Shown here one piece after another: positions 22,911-34,290 of a DNA stretch of 64,000 nucleotides. Source of the stretch: Daphnia carinata (lineage: Eukaryota; Arthropoda; Branchiopoda; Diplostraca; Daphniidae). Position numbers and translations under genes: made by a program. The notes below the pieces were generated by a model. That model was not told the DNA's origin. It made no database searches and was given only the letters and a program-made list of their open reading frames with translations. Location: assembly GCF_022539665.2 (NCBI RefSeq), contig NC_081338.1, positions 1,054,001 through 1,118,000 of the forward strand, written 5' to 3'. Position 1 is the stretch's first letter; every line of letters begins with the position of its first letter.

Positions 22911-23584
22911 TAAAAATTTATTCAGAATTTCCCATAAATTGCGAGACGTGTATTCGTGTTTTCTGTTTACGGTTAAAGTTTTTAATAATTATGCAATAAA
23001 GTACAGAAGTTATTTACAACGTTGAAAAACATCATTTTCTTCCCTAAAAATTTTGCCGCCATTTAGTGTTTCTCGTTGCAACCAGTGATCGACCGAATCA
23101 ATTTTTGATTCGGATCAGTGATTCCAATCAATTCTGCTTGATTCTTACGATTTTTTATTTTCTCAAAAATTTGTTTTAATTTTTTGTTCTGATTGTATGA
23201 TTTTCTTAACAAAACTGTTTAACAAAATCAATTATTTTTATTAGTTATTTTTGCAACCACGGAAACGTTTAATAATAATGTGGGCTACGCCACAAAGCTG
23301 TCTGTTTACTCTGTTAAATAGCAGGCGAATCATAGTTTCAAACGAGCTACATTTGTACTCTGAACAACGTGACAGTAGTGTTGGCGATTATCTGGTTCTG
23401 CTAGATACAAATTATCTACGCCCAATTTTAGATAACGATACGATTATCGTTAAAATTCTAACAACCCCCATCTAGCGGCCAAAATAGCACTGCGTAAATG
23501 ATAGGGGTTAGTTTGTCGGGTATCGATATCGATAATTATTCACAATAACCTTATTCCGGCAAGCATCTTCTAAAATAACGTATG

Positions 23585-23604
23585 TCATGGCGGTGTGGTT
23601 AGAG
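23585..23604 (+). other. tRNA-like module D, 5' half
   Basis: TCATGGCGGTGTGGTTAGAG resembles an A box. The module continues at 24972 after the inner transposon; GGTTAGAG is the duplicated target. Confidence 0.45.
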
Positions 23605-24030
23605 TAGTGTTGGCGACTATCTAAGTTCTGCTAGATACAATTATCTACGCCCACTTTTAGATAACGATACGATTATCGATAAAATATCTAATAACCCCCA
23701 TCTACCGGCCAAAAATAGCACTGCACAAATGATAGGGGTTAGTTTGTCGGGCTTGTATCGATAATTATAAACAATAATATTTAATAATATTATATTAACG
23801 GGAATTCACAAATATTTTGCATTACAGTCCTATATAAATATTGTGCCGTTTTTAATAGTTAATTTGCTGTATAAGAATACTATTAATTGCGGTGGCAACC
23901 CTGATATCAATAGTAAACAAATCTTCAATTTAAATCGTTGCAGACGACAGCAATGTTAGATTTTCGTCTGCAATTTGTATCGATACTTGTAAACAGGATT
24001 ATTATGTATTGCTTTGCAAACACTTTTCAT

Positions 24031-24102
24031 GAGGTAGTAGCGCTGTGGATAAGTACTGCGATTGGGATTCGGAATTCTCGAGTTCAAATCTTTTGTGGGG
24101 CA
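24031..24102 (+). other. tRNA-like module A
   Basis: TAGCGCTGTGGATAAG (A-box-like) and CGAGTTCAAATC (B-box-like, 24079) follow GTATCGATAC at 23977. The acceptor stem is not convincing. Confidence 0.5.
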
Positions 24103-24373
24103 ATTTTTTTTACAATCTGCTAGACATTAAATTTTAAACGTATCTGAGTAACAAAAATTTAGGATGATCGCTCTCTGTTAACTGAGGCGTGTATGATACT
24201 AATAAAATAACATTTGTAATTTATAAATGTAACAGATTTTCATAGCAAAATAGTATTCTGTTTAGCATTGTTGATAAAGCAGATAACGGTAAGTAACAGT
24301 TGCTTCTGAAATTAATTTGTATCGATACTCGGCACCAAACGTTGGACTTGTTGCCTGACACACGAAAACTGTG

Positions 24374-24446
24374 GAGAGTTAGCTTTGTGGATCAATTCCG
24401 CGCTCGCAATGCAAAGTACAGAAATTCGAATCCGTCTGCGAGGCAT
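24374..24446 (+). other. tRNA-like module B
   Basis: GAGTTAGCTTTGTGGATC (A-box-like) and AAATTCGAATCC (B-box-like, 24422) follow GTATCGATAC at 24319. Confidence 0.5.
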
Positions 24447-24718
24447 TCTTTTAAAATTTGAAATACATATTTTTATATGCTGACGATAAATACATTTGCA
24501 CAATGTTAAATTATTATTTTCTCTACATTTAATATTCATGTAATAAAAATTTCAACAAAAATCTATTGTATTTCATAAGGCAACACTGATATGTATAACT
24601 AAAATCATCTGTTAAGACTTGTAGAGTAAAGCAGACGATAAAAATATTGTATTTTATGATATTTGTATCGATACTCGCCAACGAAAACCATACTTCTGCC
24701 ATGTCGTTTTTATCTTAC

Positions 24719-24789
24719 TGGTTTAGTGGTGTGGGTTAAGTCGGCGCTCGTAACACGAAGCGGCGGAGTTCAAATCTAGGCAGAGGTGA
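24719..24789 (+). other. tRNA-like module C (tRNA-Val-like)
   Basis: TTTAGTGGTGTGGGTTAAG (A-box-like), GCTCGTAACACGAAGC (anticodon-arm-like, loop GTAACAC with U33 and AAC in the anticodon place) and GGAGTTCAAATC (B box) follow GTATCGATAC at 24665. The order and the TAACACG core resemble animal tRNA-Val(AAC). Confidence 0.55.
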
Positions 24790-24971
24790 AGATTTTTAAA
24801 TTATTATAGTTTTTTTTTCATTTGCACTACACGCCATCTATTGTTAAATGTGAGATCTATTTGGAATGTATCGATACAGCGATTATCTAAAAAAGTCGAC
24901 TATCTAAAAAGTATCTAAAAATATCGATATATCGTTTTCAGGTTTAGATAGTCGCCAACACTAGGTTAGAG

Positions 24972-25018
24972 AAGACGCATACGATTAAATAGTTCCGAGT
25001 TCAAATCCAGGTACGGAT
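24972..25018 (+). other. tRNA-like module D, 3' half
   Basis: Continuation of 23585-23604 after the transposon, with B-box-like CGAGTTCAAATCC at 24996. Confidence 0.45.
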
Positions 25019-25169
25019 GTTTGATTTTTCTCCACTTTTATATGTTAGAAAAAATGCATTTTACGCTTTGAAAAGCAAGCAGGCGACTAAAATATTTATA
25101 GTTTCGTTTTCAATTTGTATCGATACTATTCAACAACAATGCATTTGGATTTTGGTTCAACTTTTATAA

Positions 25170-25241
25170 AGCGTGCTGGCGCAGAGCTATAATGCGTGGT
25201 TCATTACATGAAGTCTTTGGGTTCAATCCCATTCGATGTAG
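25170..25241 (+). other. tRNA-like module E
   Basis: CTGGCGCAGAGC (strong A box), TTCATTACATGAAG (anticodon-arm-like, loop ATTACAT) and GGGTTCAATCCC (strong B box, 25219) follow GTATCGATAC at 25117. This is the best preserved module. Confidence 0.6.
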
Positions 25242-25536
25242 TTTTTCACAATTTTTGTTTGTGGCAGAAAAATTGCATAAATGTTTTTACAAAGGGTGTT
25301 TTAGAAGCGGTAGCATTTGTCACGTATTTTTTAATTTTTATAATAATGTATTAGAAATATTAGAGAACCGATAAATTTTATGGCAACACCGCTTATATGA
25401 ATAATGAAGAAGTTTACTGCGCAGCTTCGTAAACTAGAGCAGACGATGCTAAAGTTAGATATTCGTCAATAATTTGTATCGATACTGCCCTACGCCAAAT
25501 ACCCCCTTGCTAGCTACACGTTTTGTAAGAAATTCA

Positions 25537-25602
25537 TGCCGTAATCGAAGAAGACGTGACTAGGGATCTTAAGGTACCGAATTCAACCCCGAATGGTAAC
25601 TA
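25537..25602 (+). other. tRNA-like module F
   Basis: B-box-like GAATTCAACCCC at 25579 follows GTATCGATAC at 25476; its A box is poor. Confidence 0.4.
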
Positions 25603-25885
25603 AGTTTTTTTTACCGCTTTTAACATTTGAAAAAATTGTTTTACATGTTTTTTAACGGAAATTCCAAAATGTTTTGCATAACAGTCCTATATATTATATT
25701 GTGACGTTTATAATAGTTCATTCGCTGTATAAATACTATTAATTTCGTTGGCAACCCTGATATCGATAATAATCAAATCTGAAATCTAAGCGGTGACAGA
25801 CGACGGCAATTTTAGATTTTCGTCTGCAATTTGTATCGATACTCGGTAACAATATTATTATAGTTAACACTGAAAATAAATTTTA

Positions 25886-25960
25886 TGCGGTAGTAGCGAT
25901 GTGGATAAGCACTGCGCTTGGGACTCGGATTACTCGAGTTTAAATCTGTTTTGAGGCATT
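25886..25960 (+). other. tRNA-like module A'
   Basis: Homologue of module A: TAGCGATGTGGATAAGC and CGAGTTTAAATC (25935), after GTATCGATAC at 25833. Confidence 0.5.
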
Positions 25961-26227
25961 TTTTTTCGACAATCTGCTAAAAATTATATTTAAATCGTAT
26001 CTGAGTAACAATAATTTAGAAATGCTTACAAATTGTTAACTGAGATGTGTACGGTACTAATAAAACAATAGTCTTAATGTATAAATTAAACTGATTTTAC
26101 AGCTAAGTAGTATTCTGTTTAGCATAGTAAATGACGCAGACGATGGTAAATAACAGTTTCATGTGAAATTTGTATCGATACTCGGCAACAAATGTTGGAT
26201 TCATTCCATGACACACACAAATTGTGA

Positions 26228-26297
26228 CGAGTTATCGTTGTGGATCAATGCGGTGTTCATGATACAAAGTACACGAGTTCGAATCTGCGTATCGGTT
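26228..26297 (+). other. tRNA-like module B'
   Basis: Homologue of module B: CGTTGTGGATCAATGC, possible loop ATGATAC, and B box CGAGTTCGAATC (26274), after GTATCGATAC at 26172. Confidence 0.5.
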
Positions 26298-26572
26298 TTT
26301 TGTTTTATTTTAAATAAATATTTTTAGATGCTTACGATAAATATATTTTGCGCAATGGTAAATTATTATTTTCTTTTACCTTTTATATACATGTAATAAA
26401 AATTAAATAAAATCCATTGTATTACGTAAGGCAACACTGATATTTATAACTAGAAATTATCTGTTAAGACTCGTAACTTAAAGCCGACGATAAAAGTATT
26501 GTATTTCATTTTGATATTTGTATCGATACTCGCCAACGAAAACCATCCTTCTGCCGTATCAGTTTTTATTTA

Positions 26573-26644
26573 CTGGTTTAGAGCTGTGGATAAAGACGGT
26601 GTTCGTAACACGAAGCATTGGAGTTCAAATATAGGTAGACGTGA
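26573..26644 (+). other. tRNA-like module C'
   Basis: Homologue of module C: AGAGCTGTGGATAAAGAC, TTCGTAACACGAA (same GTAACAC loop) and GGAGTTCAAAT (26620), after GTATCGATAC at 26520. Confidence 0.5.
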
Positions 26645-27084
26645 AATTATTATATTAAATTACTTTTTTTTTTCTGATTTGCATCTAACGCTATCTGTTG
26701 TTAAATGTTGCCATATAAAATATAGTTTACTGTATTCTTTGAAAATTGTGTTTAAACATGTATTAAATTATTTAAGTAAAAAACATTTTTAAGACATAAT
26801 TTCTTTTGTTGGAAATTCGCAATGAATATCTTAAAAATACGTCCATTAAAAACATAGTTTGGCATCTTTGTTAAGCTAATCAATCGATCTAGTTTCCTTT
26901 CCAGATGTAGCCTAGTATGATATTGTTAAACATCGCTAGCAGAAAATAAGTGGATGGGTTTCAGTTGTTTTGTTCATTTATTTGTGAAAAGAATTGATAT
27001 TACCAGCCTCCTTTGGATTTCTCTAGAAGAGAGTATATTACTCAAAACTGCTTATCACTGAGGTTGGTTTTTATTGGTTGGTTG

Positions 27085-27519
27085 CAGACTTGCCGTTGCG
27101 ATTGTTTTTTCGATTTTGATCGCCGATCAAATCATCACTGATTGATTTTGATTGGCGATTCGATTTTTTCAAAATGATTTGATCGGCGATAAAATTTCAG
27201 CGATTGCGATCATTTTGGGGCGAAATCTAGTGGTGGAAATTTAAACTAAACTGTCACCATTTCAAGTCAATGGCGACCAAAAAGGCGTCTGCTGCGAAAA
27301 AAGGATAAACAGCATCCTCAGCAAAACTTTTTAGCAAAAATTTATATGAATCATAAGTTTTTACGTTTGGTGGCGCTGACTTCAATCGCAAAAATGATCG
27401 CTGTCGATCAACGAGTTTTTTGATCGCCGATCAAATCAAAATCAAAATGTAAAGATTTGATCGGCGATCGTTTTTTTAATCGTAATCGGTGATCGATGAT
27501 CGCGATCGCGGCAAGTCTG
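27085..27519. mobile_element. hAT MITE with GATCG-type subterminal palindromes
   Basis: Ends CAGACTTGCCG and CGGCAAGTCTG, flanked by GTTGGTTG at 27077-27084 and 27520-27527, an exact 8-bp duplication. The body is packed with GATCGCCGATC and GATCGGCGATC palindromes and has no coding frame, so it depends on a transposase from elsewhere. Confidence 0.85.
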
Positions 27520-27759
27520 GTTGGTTGTTAAAAAACAGTGTTTTCTTGTTCGTGGCATACATTACCATCTCCACAAAGCCAATAAACTTTTAAGGAACCT
27601 ATTTCACGAACTGTAAGGTAATTTAATACCAAAATGATTTCACCATACTCTACTTTGCTTCTTTGTGATTTGTGGTACATAATTTAACGTTTTTTCCTGT
27701 TTATTGCTGGTGCTTTCACATTTACATTGCATGCAGGGGCCAACTAATTTTTTTCTTCC

Positions 27760-30106
27760 AACCCGCTGTATGCATACTTTCGTCGGCAGTTCCCACGAAT
27801 AAGCTAAAGGTTAAAGATTTCGCTTGTCCCAGACAAAGAGCTCGTAGAATTCGTAAAATTGTTGATGAACAACTAAATGGAAATGGAAGCGACTGCGTCA
27901 CTTGTGACAACGAGGAAGTGGATAATTTACCGGAAGAAATACTGTAACAGTTTCACTGGATTTATTTATTCGTCGACAGGTTACAGCTTTACACGACAGC
28001 ACTACACGACAACAGCACTAACACAGCTAACAGCTACACAGGCTTACTACACTGGACTGCCCCTTTAGCCAGCCGCAGACGGGCTCTTAAGGCCTCTGAC
28101 ATCCGGCCAGATTGGCAAAGTCCATTGACATCGCACATTTAGGCCACTTAGCATCTGATGCTAAGCGCCAAAGTACATTGGCGCTACAATACCAATCAAC
28201 TACGTGGGAGAAGGGGATGTTGGTATTGTTGTTGGCGATAGTTCGTCATCAACGAGTCACGTTGAAAGTATTGACGATTCATCAGTTGGGACAGGTAGTG
28301 ATGTTGAAGGAAGTCATTACGGTCCTACTGAAGATGAAGATAGCTTTGCAGATAACTTAAGTGCTGTGGACTTAAATGAAACTCAGGAACTCGTTTCGCA
28401 TAACTGTGATGATTTAAGTGATTGGGATTTGGACTTAGAAGGTGTTGATGACGGTTTAAGTGTTGTTGAACGGCAGCAATTATTTAGGAAATGAATCGCG
28501 GAGTGGGCAGTAACGTTTCAAGGGATAGTGTAAACAAACTTTTGGCTATCTTTAGAACTGATCCATATCTTTCTTTCCTCCCCAAGAATTATAAAACGCT
28601 GTTAGGCACACCCCGTAAGGTAAACGCAATCAAAATTAGTCCCGGTCGGTATTTCGAATTCAATTTACTAGATGGTATTACCGTTTCTTTGAACTTATTA
28701 AACGTAACTTTTGAATCTGGGGAAGCTGTAGTAAAAATGGTCCTTGGTTGCGATGGAATGCCTGCGAGTAAAAGCACTAATAGCCAGTTTTGGCCGATTC
28801 TCGGTCTTCTTCAATTAGAGAGTGCTAAACCGTTTGAAATTGGTTTTTATAATGGCCTATCAAATCCTGATCATCCAAATGACTATTTAAACCATTTTCA
28901 TACTGAGATTTCATGCTTGATTGAAAATGGTTTTCATTACAAGGACCGGTTGGTTAAGCTTGAGCTAGTTGGATTTTGCTGCGATGCACCTGCTCAAAGT
29001 TTCATCAAACGAGTTAAACCTTGTGGAGCATACTTTTGCTATATGAAATGTGAAACCGAAGAAGAGTATGTTTTAAACGAAAGCGGTATAGGTGGAAGGG
29101 TAACATATCCGGAATTAGATGCGTTGCTAAGAAAAGACGAGTTCTTTAGAAATCGTGAACAAGGCGTTCATCATTTGGGAAAATCAGTTTTGGAAAACTT
29201 TCCAATTGATATGATTGCATCTTTTTTCATTGATTCAATGCCTTGATTCAATTCTTTATTTGGGATGTGCGATAAAACTACTTCAGATTTGGGTCAACGA
29301 AAGAAGAAGCATGCGAATCAGATTGTCATCCCATCAAATTGCAGAAATTTCTCGCTTCTTAGTTTCCATTAAGGAACTTATCCCAGTAGAATTAATCGGA
29401 AAACCAGGACATTAAACGAGCTATCGCGGTTCAAGACGACTGAGTTACGTTTATTACTATTATATCTTTGCCTCTAAAGAACAGACTCCCTGAGAAGTGT
29501 TCCAACATTTTCTGTTGCTACACGTTTCGATGCGGATTTTGTCATGTGAGTACAGTGTCTGCAATGAAGAAAATATTCACTACGCAAATAGTCTTTTGAT
29601 TAATTTTGTTAATCAGAGCCGTGGAATTTATGTTGAAAAATCACAAGAACATGATCAATCACTTATAACATCCATAATCTCTGTCATTTGTCTGAAGAAT
29701 GTCGACGATTGGGCGCTCTAGAAAGCTTTAGTTGTTTTGTTTTCGAAAATCACCTTGGTAAACTAAAAAAACAAAGTGCCATGCCATTGCAGCAGGTTGT
29801 CAATCGAATTGTCGAGCGCCGTCAAAATCCGCCAGTTGCCAGTACACTACGCAGAAATCTAGATTTTATTAATTTAATTGACGAGCACTTCAAAGCTCCA
29901 TTGCTTCCTGGAATGCTTGGGCTTCAGTACAAGAAAGTATTATTTCATAAATTAAGATTAAGTTCAAAAAGCTCAAAGAATTGCGTCGTCATTGAAGATG
30001 ATACTGTTATTTTGATAATAAATTTCGTAAAACTATCTAATTCTGAAGTTGTAATTCTTGGCTACAAATTCTTGATGTACGAAAATTTCCTTGATGGGTT
30101 TAATGG
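27760..30106 (+). pseudogene. Transposase-like pseudogene, 5' part
   Basis: Acidic N-terminal frames (28204-28494) precede NVSRDSVNKLLAIFR, NSQFWPILGLLQ, GFCCDAPAQSFIK, FFRNREQGVHHLGKS, YLGCAIKLLQIWV and PLQQVVNRIVERR. This block order matches a widespread animal transposase-like family with CDAPA and HH-x-G motifs. I believe it is related to the CMC/EnSpm group but cannot verify that. There is a stop at about 28492, a frame change near 28510, another near 29240, and further breaks at 29415 and 29720. The gene continues at 36325 beyond the foldback element. It is dead in this copy. Confidence 0.65.
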
Positions 30107-30960
30107 ATTGGCGGAGAAAAAGGCCCAGACGAAAAAGGCCCAGACGAAAAAGGCCCGCGAAAAAGGCCCAGACGAAAATGGCCCATACGGAAAAGGCCCA
30201 CTTTTTTCCAAATTCAAAAGTGGGCCTTTTTCTCCGCTCAATTTTCATGTTCATACAAAACTTCATATTTTTTTCCAAAATTGTATTTCCCACCTCCTAT
30301 TCCGTGGAATTTGGAATGTACAAAGGTTGCTGAAACCGTGATGTTCTATAAGGTTTGCTTAGATCAAACAATGTTAGCGTATGCACGCTAGTTCATCTCT
30401 GATTATTTATTCGGTAGCAATCTTATTTCGAATTATGTTAGTATTTATATATTGCTAATATCCCATTAAATAAAGTTCATTTTTCACAATTTTTGTTTAT
30501 TGAACTACTATCGCTTCTTCAAATATAATATAAGAAATATATGTTTTTCGCACTTAGCCTTGTTCTGTCCACCCTCTTTGATCATTCCCCCCAACCCTTA
30601 GTCCATATCCGTTATAACTTCCCTTTGTCGATACTGATTCCATAGGTAAAGACCACTGATTTGTTGTGAATACGGAAACTGAATGAGTTCCGCGGAGCTT
30701 TTGTGGTTACTGGGAACAAAGATATGTTAATACGAAGACTAGTTTATTATTATTAATATTTGATAAAGAATTTTTATAGGAAGAACATTACAAACTTAAA
30801 CTATCGTTTGAGATAAGGACAAGAAAAGAATATTATAATTCAATATTGATTCTCATACGATTTATTTCCTTATCTCATTTTCAATTCTTTTCACGATTAC
30901 AAAGAGCCCAATAAATATATTAAAAATTTAAAATCATAATCTACTGCTATAAATATGCCA
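30107..30960 (+). repeat. Left TIR arm, foldback element
   Basis: Starts ATTGGCGGAGAAAAAGGCCC. It has five forward AAAAAGGCCC-type units, a TTTTTTCC centre and one inverted unit (30220-30236), then the same AT-rich body as 1475-2165. Confidence 0.75.
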
Positions 30961-31489
30961 AGTGGTTACTGCTGACTGTTATCTTGGAGCGCTTTCCAGC
31001 AAAGCAATAAATGGTTCGAGCAAAAATGGAATATTCAATTTGCGTATGAACGTCTATGAGTCAATCTTAAATAGTTAATGCATGGCTTTTGTTAAAGAGC
31101 AATCATTTGTTAAAGAATAACCTCACCTTTAGTCCGAGAAAAACCATCTACGTCTCTGATAAAAACTCGCGTTTTTCCAGCAATTATAAATGATATTTTA
31201 CGTTCTTCTTGTCTTGTTTTCCCTTTATGCACATTTTCAAGCGGCCATTGGTTACCTAATTCACATCAAATACAACAGTGCAATATAAGGAAGCTTTGCA
31301 CTTGGCGTCAACAAAGCTACCAACAATAACAAATCAATTGTAATTACTTTCTACCATGAAGGAATTTTTTTTTAGTCTGTTTTTAGTGAAGACACTAAGC
31401 CTTATAAAACGAATCTAAGATTTTTTTTCTTAAAATTTTCCAAGATCATAGAAGGCATGCCAGTGTATTTTTTTTTAACTATCACGACA

Positions 31490-32830
31490 TGAAAGAACAC
31501 GAGTTTAGCTCATCAATGAGTCAGTATCAGAATTTCATACGATAAATTTTCCTTTTTCGATTTGGTTTAATCACTTTATGTTCTTCCTTTTCAGTTTTCT
31601 TTTTCTTAATATTGGCTTTTCTCTTTATCTGTTGTTATTCCGTTCTCTTTTCCTTTTCTTCGATGCGTTCAGCCCAATTTTTTTTTACTTTCTGATTTGA
31701 TTGATCTCGTTTCTTAATATATTTGTCAAGCAATTCCAGTCTTCTACCTATTGCAATAAAGAAAGGTTAAAAGTTTTGAACGTCTTGCAAATGTGTTTGT
31801 CAAATTGATAGTTTACCTGCAAACCTTCAGCTATTTGAAGAGCACCATTTCATGCCCGTTTCTCTTTAATGCTTCTTTCATTCTTAAATTCAGCTTGGCC
31901 TACCAAGATTTTCACGTTTAATCATTTAAACGTTGTTTTTGTTTAAGTTTTTTTTTCATTTTAATCATTGCCACTTATTGATCTAAAGTGCTCTTTTTCA
32001 GAATGGGTGAGGGATTAAATAATTCCCTAAGAACAAATTTGCTTCAAACTGGGCAGCCTTCACAGTTGAAAATTGGTGTTGGCAGTGTACTTGCTACTCT
32101 TGGTTCAGGAATTTCTGTTTTGACAAATTCTGAAAGACCAGAGGTCGATAACACTGATGCTGCCTTGGTGGCTCATGCAAGTTTGGCAATTCAGGACCTC
32201 TTCTCCTTATTTTTCTTTTTAAATTTCGTCGTCATTTCATCTAACTTTGATTTGGTTTCTGTCTTCTTATCAGATAAATCCAGCTTTTTCCTGAAAATCA
32301 ATGGAGTAAATGGCTGTTTTCCTCAAATGTAAAGATTAACACATACCTGTGAAGTGTGAGAGTTTAGCTGTTGGATGTTCTTCCATTTCTTCAGGATTGT
32401 AAGCACGGTTCCTGGTGTCAATTTTTTGGAAAGAACTATTGTGGTCAACACCAGCCTTATTACTATCAAGATCTTGTACTGTAGAAACACCCTGAGTTGG
32501 AATATTGGTCAGTAGGCTAGAAATGAAAAGGTCCTCAGAAGAGAGTTGCGTCTTTAAAGCGGCGATGTCAACGGGCCCTCGCTTTTTATCAGGCTCTTGA
32601 TTTTCTGGATCCATTTCTACAAATTTTGTTTAAACGACACTTTCACGTTCTTGTTTTCCGTTTTTCCATATACCAAGACTGCCTTTCATGTCATAATCTT
32701 TAAACTTCATTATACTTACCTTGGTCTCTAAACATTATCATGGATCATTCCATAGATCACACTATACGAACCTAGACTATTGTTATTTTCTTTAGAGAAC
32801 GCCATTTTCAAGCCAAATCTAGCTTCAGGA
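31490..32830 (-). pseudogene. SURF6-like gene copy, left arm
   Basis: Exon 1 (about 32822-32730) begins MAFSKENNNS and has an internal stop. Exon 2 starts MDPENQEPDKKRGPVDIA at 32614, includes SSEDLFISSLLTNIP, and ends at GTATGTGTT near 32346. Exon 3 (from about 32297) has KKLDLSDKKTETK, then FVKTEIPEPR (reverse of 32110-32150) and ends in the lysine-rich region. The order is the same as at 3743-4670. Stops occur in exons 1 and 3. Confidence 0.5.
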
Positions 32831-33029
32831 CGCCTCCACTTGAGGGCAGTATAAGCAGATGGAAACCACGAACAATAACAAAGTACCTAAATTTTGTTGA
32901 ATTTGTAATATAAGAATTAAAATAAAATAAAAACTAAATAGACAATCTTAAGAGTTTATTTTACTACGTTTGTTTTTTGTTACTACTATTCATACGATTT
33001 TTTGGATACTTACTGTGCTTATACTGCCC

Positions 33030-34290
33030 TCAAGTGAAGGTTTTGATCACTACTTGGGCTTTAATAACAGCTTTCCACCGTCCGCCACGTAGATTTGGCT
33101 TGAAAATGCCGTTCCCTAAAGAAAATAACAATAGACTCGTTTCGTATAGTGTGATCTATGGATTGATCAGTGATAATGTTGAGATCAAGGTAAATAATAA
33201 TAAAGTTTAAAGGTTATAATATGAGAGGCAGGTTTTGTAAATGGAAAAAGAGAAAACAAGAACTTGAAAGTGACGTCTAAACAAAATTTGTAGGAAATGA
33301 GGACCCAAAAAATCAAGAGCCTTATAAAACGCGAGGGTCCATTGACATCGTCGCTCTTAAAAAGCAACTCACTCCTGAAGACTTTTTCATTTCTAGCTTA
33401 TTGACCAACATTCCAACTGAAAGTGTATCTACAGTTGACGATCTCAATAGCAATAAGGTTGGTGTTGAACAAGAAGAATGTCTAGCAGCTAACACCTCAC
33501 ACTTAACAGGTATGTGTTAATCTTTACGTTTAAGGAAGACGGGCCAGCTTATTCCATCTATTTCCAGGGAAAAGGCTGGATTTGTCTGATAGGACAATGA
33601 AAACCAAACATAAAAGGAGTTAGAAAAATTGAAGAAGAAGAAATTAAAATAGAAAAATAACAAGAAGTGGTCCTGAATTGCCAAACTTGCACAAGCCACC
33701 GAGGCAGCATCAGTGTCATCAACCTCTGAACCCACAGAGTTTGTCAAAACAGGTATTCCTGAATCAAGACCAACAAGTACATCGCTAACACCAATTTTCA
33801 ACAGTGAAGGCTGCCTAGTATTCAGCAAATTTGATTTAGGAGAACTATCTAATCCCTGACCCGTTCTGAACAAGACTACTTTAGATTCAAAAGTGGCAAC
33901 GATAAAAAAAAAAACTGAAAGCCAAAGTGAAAATCTGGGATGGCCAAGCTGAAATTGAGAATGCGAGAAGTATTGAAGAGAAACAGGCATGAAAAGGTGC
34001 TCTGCAAAGAGCTGAAGGTTTTCATGTAAACTTTCAATTTGACAAATATATTTGTAAGATCTTAAATAATTTTACCCTTTCTGTATTGCAATAGGTAAAA
34101 AACAATGTCGAATTGCTTGCTAAATCTATTAAGAAACATGATGGAATCAAATCAGATAGTAAAAAGAAGTTGGCTGAACGCATCGAAGGATAGTAAAAGA
34201 GAAAGGAATAACAACAGGAAACGAGAAAAGCCAACATTAAGAAAAAGAAAACTGAAAAGAAAGAACATAAACTGAATGAACACCTCACTT
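33030..34290 (+). pseudogene. SURF6-like gene copy, right arm, first
   Basis: Exon 1 at 33107 begins MPFPKENNNRLVSYS. Later exons follow acceptors near 33295 and 33568. The FDLGEL block appears near 33833, and VELLAKSIKKHDGIKSDSKK near 34108. The frame is broken many times. Its upstream region (33010-33100) matches 60125-60210. Confidence 0.5.

Larger units (their letters stand above)
23605..24963 (+). mobile_element. Inner hAT-like element with 8-bp target duplication
   Basis: The termini TAGTGTTGGCGACTATCTA and TAGATAGTCGCCAACACTA are perfect inverted repeats. They are flanked by GGTTAGAG at 23597-23604 and 24964-24971, an 8-bp duplication typical of hAT. The interior holds three modules (A, B, C), homologous to A', B', C' of the outer element. 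It then has a terminal GTATCGATAC (24868) and GATTATCTAAA repeats. It is inserted within module D of the outer element. Confidence 0.85.
23376..26715 (+). mobile_element. Outer hAT-like element made of tRNA-like modules
   Basis: The left end begins TAGTGTTGGCGATTATCTGG, the same terminus as the inner element at 23605. Removing the inner insertion leaves six modules, D, E, F, A', B' and C', with B-box-like motifs spaced about 340-360 bp (D to E is shorter). All but D are headed by GTATCGATAC. No transposase is encoded. The right terminus is not found after 26700, so it is truncated or diverged. Confidence 0.6.

Noticed and set aside
23976..26644. Intact tRNA genes in the 23.9-26.6 kb array
   Set aside because: A and B boxes are suggestive, but acceptor and T stems do not pair convincingly, so they are called tRNA-like modules only.
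23376..26715. CRISPR or satellite explanation for the periodic array
   Set aside because: Units are ~345 bp, diverged, of several ordered types and bounded by transposon ends in an animal genome.
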